Assembly (NCBI GenBank): GCA_030522415.1
Contig: CM060113.1
Location: 16,325,651-16,389,650, forward strand
DNA: 64,000 nucleotides
Source: Channallabes apus
Taxonomy: Eukaryota > Chordata > Actinopteri > Siluriformes > Clariidae
Reading direction: 5' to 3'
The translations under genes and the position numbers were made by a program. Shown here one piece after another: positions 12,430-23,471 of the stretch; within the stretch, counting starts at the first letter, position 1, and each line of letters opens with the position of its first letter. Below the pieces are notes generated by a model that saw nothing but the letters and a program-made list of their open reading frames with translations, was not told the origin of the DNA and made no database searches.

Positions 12430-13908
12430 CAGGTCCTTCTCAAACAATTATCATATTGTGATAAAGTTCATTATTTTCTGTAATGTACTGATAAACATTA
12501 GACTTTCATATATTTTAGATTCATTACACACAACTGAAGTAGTTCAAGCCTTTTATTGTTTTAATATTGATGATTGTGGCATACAGCTCATGAAAACCCA
12601 AAATCACTATCTCAAAATATTAGCATATCATGAAAAGGTTCTCTAAACGAGCTATTAACCTAATCATCTGAATCAACTAATTAACTCTCAACACCTGCAA
12701 AAGATTCCTGAGGCTTTTAAAAACTCCCAGCCTGGTTCATTACTCAAAACCGCAATCATGGGTAAGACTGCCGACCTGACTGCTGTCCAGAAGGCCATCA
12801 TTGACACCCTCAAGCAAGAGGGTAAGACACAGAAAGAAATTTCTGAACAAATAGGCTGTTCCCAGAGTGCTGTATCAAGGCACCTCAGTGGGAAGGAAAA
12901 AGTGTGGCAGAAAACGCTGCACAACGAGAAGAGGTGACCGGGCCCTGAGGAAGATTGTGGAGAAGGACCGATTCCAGACCTTGGGGGACCTGCGGAAGCA
13001 GTGGACTGAGTCTGGAGTAGAAACATCCAGAGCCACCATGTACAGGCGTGTGCAGGAAATGGGCTACAGGTTGCAAATTTTGCATGTAATTCGGAAATCA
13101 AGGTGCCAGAGTCTGGAGGAAGACTGGGGAGAGGGAAATGCCAAAATGCCTGAAGTCCGAATGTCAAGTACCCACAGTCAGTGATGGTCTGGGATGCCAT
13201 GTCAGCTGCTGGTGTTGGTCCACTGTGTTTTATCAAGGGCAGGGTCAATGCAGCTAGCTATCAGGAGATTTTGGAGCACTTCATGCTTCCATCTGCTGAA
13301 AAGCTTTATGGAGATGAAGATTTCATTTTTCAGCACGACCTGGCACCTGCTCACAGTGCCAAAACCACTGGTAAATGGTTTACTGACCATGGTATTACTG
13401 TGCTCAATTGGCCTGCCAACTCTCCTGACCTGAACCCCATAGAGAATCTGTGGGATATTGTGAAGAGAAAGTTGAGAGACACAAGACCCAACACTCTGGA
13501 TGAGCTTAAGGCCGCTATTGAAGCATCCTGGGCCTCCATAACACCTCAGCAGTGCCACAGGCTGATTGCCTCCATGTGACGCCGCATTGAAGCAGTCATT
13601 TCTGCAAAAGGATTCCCGACCAAGTATTGAGTGCATAACTGAACATAATTATTTGAAGGTTGACTTTTTTTTTGTATTAAAAACACTTTTCTTTTATTGG
13701 TCAGATGAAATATGCTAATTTTTTGAGATAGGGATTTTGGGTTTTCATGAGCTGTATGCCACAATCATCAATATTAAAACAATAAAAGGCTTGAACTACT
13801 TCAGTTGTGTGTAATGAATCTAAAATATATGAAAGTCTAATGTTTATCAGTACATTATAGAAAATAATGAACTTTATCACAATATGCTAATTTTTTGAGA
13901 AGGACCTG
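12430..13908 (+). mobile_element. Tc1-like transposon, internally deleted copy
   Basis: Ends are CAGGTCCTTCTCAAACAATT at the left and the near-complement ending AGAAGGACCTG at the right, flanked by TA at 12428-12429 and 13909-13910. Long, near-identical inverted repeats of roughly 200 bases enclose a decayed transposase. It is a different family from the elements at 2679 and 33285. Confidence 0.9.
12758..13630 (+). pseudogene. Tc1-like transposase, frameshifted and deleted
   Basis: The N-terminal helix-turn-helix starts MGKTADLTAVQKAIIDTLK and is followed by a frame change near 12895-12930. A second frame carries the linker region (TMYRRVQEMGYRLQ), then an internal deletion near 13075-13090 removes the block that would hold the first catalytic Asp (the SDE motif). 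The C-terminal part (13181-13579) retains FQHDLAPAHSA and DLNPIENLWD, the second Asp and the Glu. A TGA at 13577 cuts the last 17 codons. It cannot encode a working enzyme. Confidence 0.88.
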
Positions 13909-13910
13909 TA

Positions 13911-14329
13911 CACGCTTTATACTTCATTAGCTGTCTAATAGTTCGACTTTAGACTTAAACGATGTTGTGGCCAGTATAGAGGTCACTCGGTGTAGGAATT
14001 CTGTTCTCCTTGTAGGATGAAGTGTGACTGAAGACGCAACACTCTCTGGTGGCGAGAGAGTGTACTGCAGTGGATAAAATCGTAAAACATAGTGTTAATC
14101 AGTAAGCAAACGGAAAAACTAATATTATACCACAATGGGTCATTTATTTAACAGCCTGTCGAATTAAGGTTTGGTGCATAACAAATGACTCTACTGGTAT
14201 GGATTTCCCAAGCAATTTGAAAGTTTTATAATGAAGCACACTAATAAATTATAAATGTAATATACACTATAAGGACAAAAAAAAATATAAGGTGTTTTAA
14301 TCAGACCCCTTATCCCCAGTGAAGGGTAC
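13911..14329. other. intergenic, no gene seen
   Basis: No exon recognised. It contains a small CTCTGGTGGCGAGAGAG stem-like segment at about 14042. Confidence 0.45.
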
Positions 14330-14720
14330 ACTTATTGCTTCAGCATACCAAGACATCTTGGACAATGCTATGCCTCCAAGTTTGTGGCAACAGTCTGGGG
14401 AATGGACTTTTTTTTTTAATCCAACATGACCAGTGCACAAAGCAATGTCCATAAAAACATAGTTTGATGAGTTCGATGTGGAAAAACTTGACTGGCCCTG
14501 ATCTCAACCTCATCAAACACCTTTGGGATGAACTGGAACAGAGCCAGACCTTCTTGTCCAACATCAGTGCCTGATCTTATAAATGATCTACAGAATGAAT
14601 GGCCAGGAATTCTCAAAGAAAAACACCAAAATCTTGTGGACAGCCTTCCAAGAAGAGTGGAAGCTGTTATAGCTGCAAAAAGGGAGACCAACTCCATATT
14701 AAAATATATGTGTTTGTATA
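14330..14720 (+). pseudogene. Tc1-like transposase C-terminal fragment
   Basis: The plus strand carries decayed codons for the C-terminal third of a Tc1-type transposase: a GACTGGCCCTGATCTCAACC block (WPxxDLN), CACCTTTGGGATGAACTGGA (HLWDELE), then CTTCCAAGAAGAGTGGAAGC (LPRRVEA) and GCTGTTATAGCTGC (AVIAA). Frame is broken and the termini are missing. Confidence 0.7.
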
Positions 14721-14956
14721 CAATGTCATTGCAGTTTTGGACAAATTATTTTGTCCATGTAGTGTAAATAAAACACACTATAATAAATTAAGGAATAAAA
14801 AAAAAGATGCTGGGGAAAAAAAGCAGAAGTTGGCAGAAGTTGACATATTTTCAGGACAACCACTATTAGCACATTTGCATGTGCATATACAGTATACCGA
14901 TCAGGTAATATTATAACTACTGGAAAGTAAAATGAATAACACTGATTATATATATA

Positions 14957-15068
14957 CAGTGGTGTTCAAAATAATAGCAGTGTGTTGAAAAAAGTGAGTA
15001 AAGCTCTATAACAATATAATAACGTTTAATTTAAATCACATAAATGCATTGGACACCCTGTATATATA
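14957..15068 (+). repeat. transposon end, family R2, interrupted
   Basis: Starts CAGTGGTGTTCAAAATAATA after TA, and matches the segment beginning at 23650 for about 100 bases (…AAATGCATTGGAC). The match breaks where a mariner-like sequence begins, indicating a nested insertion or rearrangement. Confidence 0.7.
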
Positions 15069-15480
15069 CAGAGTGGGCCATTTATATGGATACACCTTAA
15101 TAAAATGGAAATGGTTGGTGATATTAAGTTCCTGTTTGTGGCACATTAGTATATGTGAGGGGGGAAACTTTTCAAGATGGGTGGTGACCATGGTGGCCAT
15201 TTTGAAGTCGGCCATTTTGAAAAAAAACTTTTTTTTTTCAATAGGAAGAGGGTCATGTGACATATCAAACTTAATGGGATTTCCGCAAGAAAAACAATGG
15301 TGTGCTTGGTTTTAACGTAACTTCATTCTTTCATTAGTTTTTTTTTTTTTTTTTTTTTTACAAGTTTATTAATTAAGTTATAAAATGTTATAAATAAGTT
15401 ATAAAATGTATTCAATGTGCTGCCCATTGTGTTGGATGGTCAATGCAACCCTCTTCTCCCAGTGTGTAAAGAGTGAATAT
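15069..15480. mobile_element. mariner/Tc1-like remnant nested in another repeat
   Basis: Begins CAGAGTGGGCCATTTATATG after a TATATATA tract, a terminus type seen in mariner-like elements of fish. It includes a poly-T run (about 15338-15360), a repeated TTATAAAATG motif and a GTGCTGCCCATTGTG block. No intact transposase is seen. Limits are approximate. Confidence 0.5.
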
Positions 15481-16050
15481 GGGCTTCAATAAAGTCATGA
15501 CCTAACCACAGAAATAAATTGATTTAAAAAATGATAATAATACACAAGCATTTAACTGTACAGTCATAAACAAACGACACTTGTGATGATTTGTTATTGA
15601 TACAAAAGAAAGGGAAAGAAAAAGAAAAAAGATACCAAATAAAAATGGGATTGTGCTGCATGTATGATTATAAAGTACTATGTCACTTGTCTTCAATTGG
15701 AGAGAAAAAGGTGGCAGAGTTATTCTGGTGAGCTCCAGACACAATACACCTGTTTCTTAAAAAAATTTTGTGATTTGATTTCAAAATAAAAGCTGTTGAT
15801 AGCTGACTCATCAGAAAGAGAACTGGAACTCTTTCTTTGGCTGAATGTGAAAGTGCAAGAAATTGGAAATGTGGCGTGAGAGCTTGAGAAGAGAACGGCT
15901 GTGATTGTGTGAGTCTCACGCTCAATGCGTGAGAGTTGGCAGCATTGATAATTGGAGAGCTTTTGAGGGCAAGGATGACTTGTTAGGGCGGGATGGTTCA
16001 TCCCACTCATGAAGGTACAGCTCTCATTTCTTAGCATAGCTCATAGTCTG
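15481..16050. other. intergenic, no gene seen
   Basis: AT-rich with A-rich strings. Minus-strand frames at 15502-16037 overlap each other and show no domain or splice support. Confidence 0.45.
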
Positions 16051-17134
16051 GTTGCTTTCGCGGGAGCCCTATCATCTGTGTTTCCTTTTGCCTCTCCCTT
16101 TGACTTTTTTGTGATGCACATCCAGGGCACGTAGCTCCCGTTCCACCACATCCCAAAGATGCTCTATTGGGTTGAGATCTGGTGAATGTGGGGGCCATTT
16201 TAGTACAGTGAACTCATTTCAAGAAACCAATTTGAAATGATTCAAGCTTTGTGACATGGTGCATTATCCTGCTGGAAGTAGCCATCAGAGGATGGGTACA
16301 TGGTGGTCATAAAGGGATGGACATGGTCAGAAACAATGCTCAGGTAGGCCGTGGCATTTAAACGATGCCCAATTGAAAGGGGTGTCAAGAAAACATCCCC
16401 CACACCATTACACCACCACCACCAGCCTGCACAGTGGTAACAAGGCATGATGGATCCATGTTCTCATTCTGTTTACGCCAAATTCTGACTCAACCATTTG
16501 AATGTCTCAACAGAAATCGAGACTCATCAGACCAGGCATCATTTTTCCAGTCCTCAACTGTCCAATTTTGGTGAGCTCGTGCAAATTGTAGCCTCTTTTT
16601 CCTATTTGTAGTGGAGACGAGTGGTACCCGGTGGGGTCTTCTGCTGTTGTAGCCCATCAGCCTCAAGGTTGTGCATGTTGTGGCTTCACAAATGCTGTGC
16701 TTCATTCCTCGGTTGTAACGAGTGGTTATCTCAGTCAAAGTTGCTCTTCTATCAGCTTGAGTCGGCCCATTCTCCTCTGACCTCTAACATCAACAAGGCC
16801 TTTTCGCCCACAGGACTGCCGCATACTGGATGTTTTTCCCTTTTCACACCATTCTTTGTAAACCCTAGAAATGGTTGTGTGTGAAAATCCCAGTAACTGA
16901 GCAGATTGTGAAATACTCAGACCGGCCCGTCTGGCACCAACAACCATGCCACGCTCAAAATTGCTTAAATCACCTTTCTTTCCCATTCTGACATTCAGTT
17001 TGGAGTTCAGGAGATTGTCTTAACCAGGACCACACCCCTAAATGCATTGAAGCAACTTCCATGTGATTGGTTGATTAGATAATTGCATTAATGAGAAATT
17101 GAACAGGTGTTCCTAATAATCCTTTAGGTGAGTG
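16051..17134 (-). pseudogene. Tc1-like transposon remnant with broken transposase
   Basis: The right terminus reads TCCTAATAATCCTTTAGGTG and ends AGTG followed by TA (17135-17136). Minus-strand frames give the N-terminal DNA-binding part (16735-16986, MGKKGDLSNFERGMVVGARR), the middle with the first catalytic Asp (WSDES, 16490-16738) and the second Asp (YFQQDNAPCHKA, 16242-16448), then NPIEHLWDVV near 16170. Stops and frameshifts separate the pieces. The left terminus is not seen, so the element is truncated. Confidence 0.85.
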
Positions 17135-17179
17135 TATCTTGTAAAATTTTGTGACTGTTTTCTCTCTCTCTCTCTGTCT

Positions 17180-17510
17180 CTCTCTCCTGATTTGACCTCA
17201 ATCCTGACCTCTTCTGACACATCCATCAACAAAAGTGGACTTTATATTGACTAAAACACCTTTCCCTTATAATTAACTTTTGGCCTATAACCACACAAAT
17301 ATACCAGGGCCTCTTACTATCTGATATCACCCAAATGCTGGTTCCCAGTTGAGTGTGGTTCCTCTAATGGTGTCTTCCTATTGTCATTTTAAAAAGTTTT
17401 TCCTCCATATACTCCATACCTTTTTCTATAAATTTTTTAAAGTTTTGTAAAGCTTCATTGTGCAGCACTGTTAAAAGTGCTATACAAGTAAGGTTAATTG
17501 ACTAGCAAAA
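17180..17510 (+). repeat. LINE 3'-tail remnant
   Basis: Shows the order typical of fish LINE 3' UTRs: a T/C-rich start, GGTTCCTCTAATGGTGTCTTC, then GTAAAGCTTCATTGTGC and AAAAGTGCTATACAAGTAAGG. No coding part remains. Clade assignment is uncertain. Confidence 0.55.
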
Positions 17511-17640
17511 AACAGATTTCTCACAATGTACTTGCTGGCTGCTAGATCGATCTACAGTATATAAGATCCAGGCATGAAAAATATTAAAGCCCTTAATGTG
17601 ACATGAAACATGGTTTATGCATGTGTCACGTGAACGCAAC

Positions 17641-17826
17641 GGGGTAGCTCAGTGGTTAGGGCATTGGACTGCGGTTCGGAAGATCCCAGGTTCAAACCCC
17701 ACAAGCACCAAGTTGCCACTGTTGGGCCCTTGAGCAAAGCCCTTAACCCTCAACTGCTCAGATGTATAATGAGATAAAAAAAAAAGTAAGTCGCTCTGGA
17801 TAAGAGCGTCTGCCAAATGCCTAAAT
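17641..17826 (+). repeat. tRNA-derived SINE, second family
   Basis: The head looks like a tRNA (GGGGTAGCTCAGTGGTTAGG as A box, GGTTCAAACCCC as B box). It continues into a SINE body and the characteristic tail GTCGCTCTGGATAAGAGCG TCTGCCAAATGCC. These internal boxes would bind Pol III. The tail and the A-rich tract show a SINE rather than a functional tRNA gene. Confidence 0.85.
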
Positions 17827-18373
17827 GTAAAGTGTGAGCTGCAGTCTTAGCTTTGTCGCTAGGGGTGCTATAGCATGAAACTTACTTCTTCTCAGGTTAA
17901 CTTTCCTTTGGAAACAGCTAAAACTAGAGATCTGTTTCAATGTCAAACTTTCAGTCTGACATTAAAGTTTCTTTTGCCCAAGTGCTGCCAAGGGAAGTAG
18001 GACTGACTGAGGTAAATCATCACCTGTGGTAAAGAGAGGAAAGTGAAAGCGGGAAAAAAGGAAGCTAAATTTGGATGTGTTTTTCTTTATCTTGTATAGT
18101 ATTAGCTTTGATTCATCATTCAAACATCGTCTGGTGTGCACTCTGGATTAAATGCAGATGTCTCGGCAACATACAGTATTGATAATTAACAAATGCCCCC
18201 TGTGTTACATTTTGCCTTTATGTAACTTTATTTAAATGCAGCCTTAATTTATTTTTTAAGGCTGCAACTCGAGAGCATGATACACTCAAAGATCGGCAGT
18301 TTATGAAATTCTTACTAGGCATCAACAACAAACATGCCATAATCAAAGTCAGATCATACTTTTTAAACTGTGA
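17827..18373. other. intergenic, no gene seen
   Basis: AT-rich, with no recognisable exon or repeat. Confidence 0.45.
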
Positions 18374-18540
18374 CAGGGTGCCAATCTATCACAGGGCACA
18401 CACACATACTACATGTCATTTGGGAAAACCAATTATGCTAATCTGCATGTCGTTGGACTGTGGGAGTACCAAGAGGAAACCCACCAAGCACGGAGAGAAC
18501 ATGCAAACTCCATGCACACAGACACAGGAAGCGAACGGAT
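18374..18540 (-). repeat. tRNA-derived SINE fragment
   Basis: Carries GACAGGGTGCCAATCTATCA, a CA-rich tract, GGACTGTGGGAGTACC and CATGCAAACTCCATGCAC in reverse orientation to the copy at 29868-30225. The head and 3' end are missing. Confidence 0.75.
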
Positions 18541-18609
18541 CTCGTCAATTCATGGGGCTTTGCTATTGTTGAGTTATTTGACTACCTCAGTGACCTTTCC
18601 CAATGAGAT

Positions 18610-18912
18610 CAAAGCTGACCAACATCATCCTCCAGCTGTGTCTCTGCAACAGAGGGTGAATTAGTCGGGTTCAGGAGTTCCTCAAAGTGCTCTTTCCACC
18701 GCTCGATTACCTCCTCAGTCGGGGTCAGCAGTGTCCCATCCTTGCTGTACACAGCTTGGGTGGTTCCCCGTTTCCCTCTCCTGAGGCGCCGGATGGTTTT
18801 CCAGAAGCAACTTGGGCGGAAAGTCCTTCTCCATGGATTCTCCGAGCTCCTCCCATGTCCACTGCTTTGCCTCGGCTACCGCTGTGGCTGCTTTCCTCTG
18901 AAACCCCAGCAA
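18610..18912 (-). pseudogene. LINE reverse transcriptase region fragment
   Basis: The minus-strand translation RKAATAVAEAKQWTWEELGE followed by SMEKDFPPK resembles the segment just before the reverse transcriptase core in many fish LINE ORF2 proteins. Another frame nearer 18620 gives EELLNPTNSP, the usual continuation. Frameshifts separate the pieces. Clade not determined. Confidence 0.6.
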
Positions 18913-19006
18913 ATTGCAGTGAGAGCCATTATCTCCACAAATGGAGAAATGAAATGGCCATCAGCCTTGAACTCTAGCTCAAGCACATGTTGGTTATGCA
19001 GCAATT

Positions 19007-19416
19007 ATTCAAAACACACAAGCAAGCCCACATTTGAATGGCTAAAAAAAAGGTTTTGGATTGGCATAGTCAAAGTCAAAGACTTAAATCCGATTGGGAT
19101 CCTTAAACAGGCGATTCATGCTCGAAAACCCTCCAGTGTGACTGAATTAAAATAATTCTGCAAAGAAGAGTGGGCCAAAATTTCCCCACAGCGGTTTGGA
19201 ACAACAAGGTACTGTATTAAGTTTAGGGGGAAATAATTTTTTCACATAGGGCTATGGAGGTTGCAACAGATTTTTTCCCTTAATGAATTAATTAATTTAA
19301 AATTGCATTTTGCATTTACTTGCTTTATCTTTGTGCAATATTTAAATCTGATTTAAATCTTAATCATTTAAGTGTGACAAATAGGCAAAAAAATACAGCA
19401 CTTTTTCACAGCACTG
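19007..19416 (+). pseudogene. Tc1-like transposon 3' fragment
   Basis: Carries a diverged version of the C-terminal transposase and right end of the family at 33285-34903: HTSKPTFEWLKK, a degraded LNPIG segment, AIHARKPSSVTELK, then TTTTTCACATAGGGCTATGG (inner repeat) and a CACAGCACTG end at 19416. It is much older than copies A and B. Confidence 0.75.
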
Positions 19417-19684
19417 TATTTGTAGAATTTGTAGAGCAGAATTCCTTTCTTGCACGACTCTTTAGTCCAGCTGCCAACATGGGACATTGTTGTCAGTATC
19501 CTAACCATCTGCTAGCTATGGCAATAGTGATGTAAGAAAACAAAGACAACAAAGGAACTTACAAAACCCTAGGAACCATGGACCGCCCTGGGGATGTCAA
19601 CCTTGTTTTGACAACCTGATGCCTTTCTTTCCACACTGAATGGATGCAACAACTACAGTAATTGTAACTAATAAGTGTTTGATG

Positions 19685-19703
19685 GTATCTATCTATCTAT
19701 CTG

Positions 19704-19795
<92 letters not shown>
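19685..19795. repeat. (ATCT)n tetranucleotide microsatellite
   Basis: About 27 near-perfect ATCT units with a single GTCT interruption near the start. Confidence 0.97.
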
Positions 19796-19934
19796 AAATA
19801 CACAGTTGAAGTCAGAAGTTAACTTACCCATACTCAGTTTTTCCACAATTCCTGACATTTATTTCAGCTTTAAATTTCTTTCATCACATTCCCAGTGGGT
19901 ACAGAAATAGTGTAATTGAGTCAGGCATGTAGGC

Positions 19935-20110
19935 CTCCTCGCTCATCCATTCTTTACACTGCTTATCTTGTACATGGTTTTGAGAGCCTGGAGCCCATCC
20001 CAGGGGACTTGGGGCACTAGGTACGGGCACTAGACATCCTGGATGGGGTGCCAATATATTGCAGTTATTGTGCTGTACCTAATCTAATTCCAAAGACATT
20101 CCACAGCAAT
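19935..20110 (-). repeat. old SINE fragment
   Basis: A diverged match to the reverse strand of the common SINE: TTTACACTGCTTATCTTGTA, GAGCCTGGAGCCCATCCCAG, GATGGGGTGCCAATATATTG. Confidence 0.6.
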
Positions 20111-20750
20111 CCAGAGCAAACAGATCATTTCATACATTTTTATTTCTTTATTTGAATAGGAATATCCAAAATTGAGAAGAAGTGAGCACCTGTAATTCAG
20201 TCAGTTGAACAATATTAATACTGTGTTAATATAGTGGTTACCCACTTATTGTGTGTGTGTGTGTGTGTGTGTCTGTGTGTGTGTGTATGTTTTAAAGACT
20301 AGACATAAGACTTTTATATAATTATAAATAATTCAATATTATTATTCTATATAATTTTGTCAATGATCATGCATACAATAGTATATTTTTAATAGTTTGG
20401 TCCTGCATTCAATATGTACTAACAGATTGTAACCCTGAGATAAAAGACTTAATACCTACAGGTGAATAGGGAATTATGTATAACATATTAAATACTGTGC
20501 ACCGAAAGATTTATTGCATGTTAGGCACTGTTTTAACCAATTAGTTAATTTACCTTAGAACATCAGTAACACCTGAATATGTTGGATGTTGTTACTTGGT
20601 GTTGCCAACACACTGCAATTAGTGGTTGAGCCATGAAGTTATCAATACTTTGTTAACTTACATACTTAGGATGCCATCATTCACATGGTAATTACACATA
20701 CTGTAATCCCACTTATAATAATACTTTTCAAATATCTATATATAAAACAC
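20111..20750. other. intergenic with TG microsatellite
   Basis: No gene seen. A (TG)n tract lies at 20250-20287. Confidence 0.5.
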
Positions 20751-21640
20751 TCACTCATTCTCTGTCTTTACCGCTTTATCCTGTATTCAGGGTTGTGGGG
20801 GGCCTGGAGCCTATCCCAGGAGGCTTAGGGCACGAGGCGTGGTACACCCTGGACAGGGTGCCAATCCATCACAGGGCACACACACATACTATGTGCAATT
20901 TGGGAACACCAATTAGCCTAATTAGCATGTCTTTGGACTGAGGGAGGAAACCGAGCATAATTCGTTCCGGAAGTGGGCTTGTAATCCAAAACAAAAGTGT
21001 GTGTGTGTGTCTGTGAAGGCGAAAGTAGGAGGGGTCTGTCTGTGTGTGTGTGTGTGGCATGGTGTCATATGACGCACGCGTACACAGACACACAGAGCAG
21101 GCAAAGAGAAGGCTAAGCCTTGAGTAGAAAGAGAAAATAAATTTTTAACCTCTCTATTGAGACTTGCTTTTGCTTTACATGCGTGCTGTACACACACACA
21201 CACACATACAGACACAAAATAAAATGTTTGTGTTAACACTGAGACCACGCACACACGTGGTCACAGTGTTATAGTAAACAGTACACACGTGCACGGATGT
21301 TGATTATACCAGTAAGCGGTGCACACTAAGACCCAGCAGGGGAGACGATTACCCACAATTCCGCAGTGCAAGAGAGAAAAATCGTTGGTTCAGTTCTGAT
21401 CATGTGACATGATACTCAGTACTCGTAAACTAAGATTTGTTAGTTTTCCAAGTCAAAATTTATTAAAAATCTTTGCTCGTCTTGCGGAACACTCACAAAC
21501 CGCGTTACTCACAATCTGAGGTTTCACTGTATCTGGAGGAAACTCACAAAGCACGGGGAGAACATGCAAACATTATGCACACAGAGATAGGAATCGAGGC
21601 TGGCCTGGAATCGAACCTGGACCCTGGAGGTGCAAGTGCT
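20751..21640 (-). repeat. SINE split by a nested insertion
   Basis: The SINE 3' half runs from 20751 (ACCGCTTTATCCTGTATTCA) to about 20956 (GGGAGGAAACCGAG). The remainder resumes at about 21531 (TCTGGAGGAAACTCACAAAG) and continues to the tRNA-side block GGCCTGGAATCGAACCTGG near 21600. The two halves join at the expected GGAGGAAAC position once the insert is removed. Confidence 0.75.
20957..21530. mobile_element. unclassified element inserted in a SINE
   Basis: Starts with ATAATTCGTTCCGGAAGTGG and ends with ACAATCTGAGGTTTCACTGT; it contains several TG/CA tracts (20997-21060, 21190-21270). The right-end wording (CAGTGAAACCTCAGATTGTG on the minus strand) is that of a widespread fish repeat. No coding capacity seen. 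Confidence 0.5.
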
Positions 21641-21958
21641 AACTGTCGCCTATATATAAAATATATATATGTACCGTGTCGCCTATTTATATTTTCAAAA
21701 CATTTTCAGTACAAGTTAAGAGACCACATGTGAACAAAATGAATAATATATATTTTTTAATAATCGTAAAACTTCATCCCCAGAGTTTAGAAAGCAGCAC
21801 TATTGCACAGCACTACATTTATGTGAATTAATTTAAACCTTTATGTTTAAGAAATATTCCACAAGTCACATGTACAGAAATACCTGCACCTTCAAAATTA
21901 TATCAGATGAAGAAGAAAAGTATGTTACTATTTTTTTCAGGAATTGAAATGGTACAGG
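21641..21958. other. intergenic, no gene seen
   Basis: AT-rich; nothing recognised. Confidence 0.45.
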
Positions 21959-22345
21959 CGGTATGGTGGTGTAGTGGTTAGCACTGTCGCCTTTCACCTC
22001 CAGGGTCTGGGGTCGTTTCCTGGCCAGGCTCGATTCCCGTCTCTGTGTGCATGGAGTTTGCATGTTCTCCCCGTGCTTGGAGGGTTTCCTCCGGGTACTC
22101 CGGTTTCCTCCCACAGTCCAAAGATATGCAGGTTAGGCTAATTGGTGTTCACAAATTGCCCGTAGTGTGTGAATGGATGCGAGTGTGTGTGTGAATGGAT
22201 GCGAGTGTGTGTATGTGTGTGTGCCCTGCGATGATTGGCACCCTGTCCAAGGTGTACCCCGCCTCGTGCCCTAAGCCTCCTAGGATAGGCTCCAGGTCCC
22301 ACGACCCTGAATATAGCGGTACAGAAGATGAGTGAGAGTGAGTTA
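21959..22345 (+). repeat. tRNA-derived SINE, near full length
   Basis: The tRNA-like head GGTGGTGTAGTGGTTAGCAC (A box) is followed by a mutated B box, the body blocks CATGGAGTTTGCATGTTCTC and CGGTTTCCTCCCACAGTCC, and the 3' end CCCTGAATATAGCGGTACAG. A 24-base segment GTGTGTGAATGGATGCGAGT is duplicated in tandem at about 22165-22210. Confidence 0.88.
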
Positions 22346-22598
22346 AATGGTACAGTGGTAACTCGGCATACAAACGCCTTACCTTGTAAATTTTCACCTT
22401 GAAAACTACAATTTGTCTCGGCATATGATAAACACCGGTTAGGTTGTAGAGTTTACATATTTAGAGTCTACACTATTAATCAGTAAAATTCAAGAAAATC
22501 ATAAAAAAGGGAAAACATTGCCTCAAATGGCTAGTAGTACATTTTCATAGATTCAATAAATCCACTTTCCAGTGAAGGATATGTGTTGATAGTGTTCC

Positions 22599-23471
22599 TC
22601 AGCCTGAGCGCTTCATCAGTTGGTCATATATGGCCGTGGTGATTCCCCAGGAGATGCAGGAGCGCAGGATAACCAGCAATCCTCCACGGTACAGCAATTT
22701 CAGACTTCTCTGTCGTTTATGCCACAGCTGCTGCCAGCTGGACTTCATTCCTAGATTGTTTCTACCAACCTGCGCCTGCATGTTAGCCACCAACACCGAC
22801 AGTGGATACAAGGGCAAGCTGATCACAAAGGAGCTGATCATCCCTGAGATGAAAGATGACGCTATGGGAGAATATTCTTGCTCACGTAACCATCCGGACA
22901 ATGGATCCTTCAGGCCAAAGTAAAGACTGCTCCCTAATGCGTTACGAGTGAGAGTGGGTAAAAAAGCTCTGTACCACCCATTCGCTAATGTTTCAGATGA
23001 CATCCGGCCTATAATTTTGCGGAGAGTGGGAAGGCTGTGGTCATTGCCACTGTTTTGTAGAATACACTGTACGCGCTCAAAGGGGGTAAAAAACAAACTC
23101 TCCACTACCCCTGTCCCGAGCCCGGCCATGGCGGGAAGCAATGCCCTGGGAAAATATAATTCAGCACAAGGGGATAACTGCTGCAGGAGGGTATTCTGAA
23201 GGCCAAAGAGGATGGTTCCTTGAAGAGTCTTCATCAGTAAGGGTGGCACTACTCCACGGTAAAGTTTCAGGAGCCCTTCCTTATATAGTTGCACGACAGT
23301 CTCACGGATAAGTGTGCTGTGCAGCTGCTGGCGAAACACAGTTTTGTACACGGGGAATGTGATGAAGGTGCAGATAAGGCTGGACATTCCACCGTGCATA
23401 TAACTTTGGAAAGATATATTTGGATGTGAGACATCATGATTTCTATTGCTGTCTGTAGGATTTTGCTGCAT
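22599..23471 (-). CDS. slc25a53: mitochondrial carrier, solute carrier family 25 member 53
   Basis: A 290-residue member of the mitochondrial carrier family, expected in the inner mitochondrial membrane. Three carrier repeats are visible by their first-helix signatures: FPVYKTVFRQ (39-48), TPFERVQ (129-135) and LYPLSVLVANMQ (221-232). The first and third are degenerate against the family's Px[DE]xx[KR], as is usual for this branch. The closing segment LLVILRSCISWGITTAIYD and the YRG motifs match human SLC25A53 (307 residues). Relatives SLC25A51/52 carry NAD+; the substrate of member 53 is not established. The ATG at 23471 follows an acceptor (TTTCTCCCCCAG, exon from 23490), so a non-coding upstream exon is expected. 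It lies in the same strand and neighbourhood as the thymosin gene and prps1. Confidence 0.93.
   Translation of the reverse strand: MQQNPTDSNRNHDVSHPNISFQSYMHGGMSSLICTFITFPVYKTVFRQQLHSTLIRETVVQLYKEGLLKLYRGVVPPLLMKTLQGTILFGLQNTLLQQLSPCAELYFPRALLPAMAGLGTGVVESLFFTPFERVQCILQNSGNDHSLPTLRKIIGRMSSETLANGWYRAFLPTLTRNALGSSLYFGLKDPLSGWLREQEYSPIASSFISGMISSFVISLPLYPLSVLVANMQAQVGRNNLGMKSSWQQLWHKRQRSLKLLYRGGLLVILRSCISWGITTAIYDQLMKRSG

Noticed and set aside
12688..13248. 186-codon minus-strand frame
   Set aside because: Antisense of the Tc1-like transposase at 12758-13630.
17641..17713. Cloverleaf-like tRNA gene
   Set aside because: A and B boxes are present, but the sequence continues into a SINE body and the GGATAAGAGCGTCTGCCAAATGC tail, so it is a SINE head.
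19640..19822. Open frame rich in LSIYLSIY
   Set aside because: Translation of the (ATCT)n microsatellite.
21866..22114. Minus-strand frame over a SINE, like those at 18303-18572 and 29742-30119
   Set aside because: The repeated TRRKPSKHGENMQTPCTQ wording is a translation of the shared SINE body.
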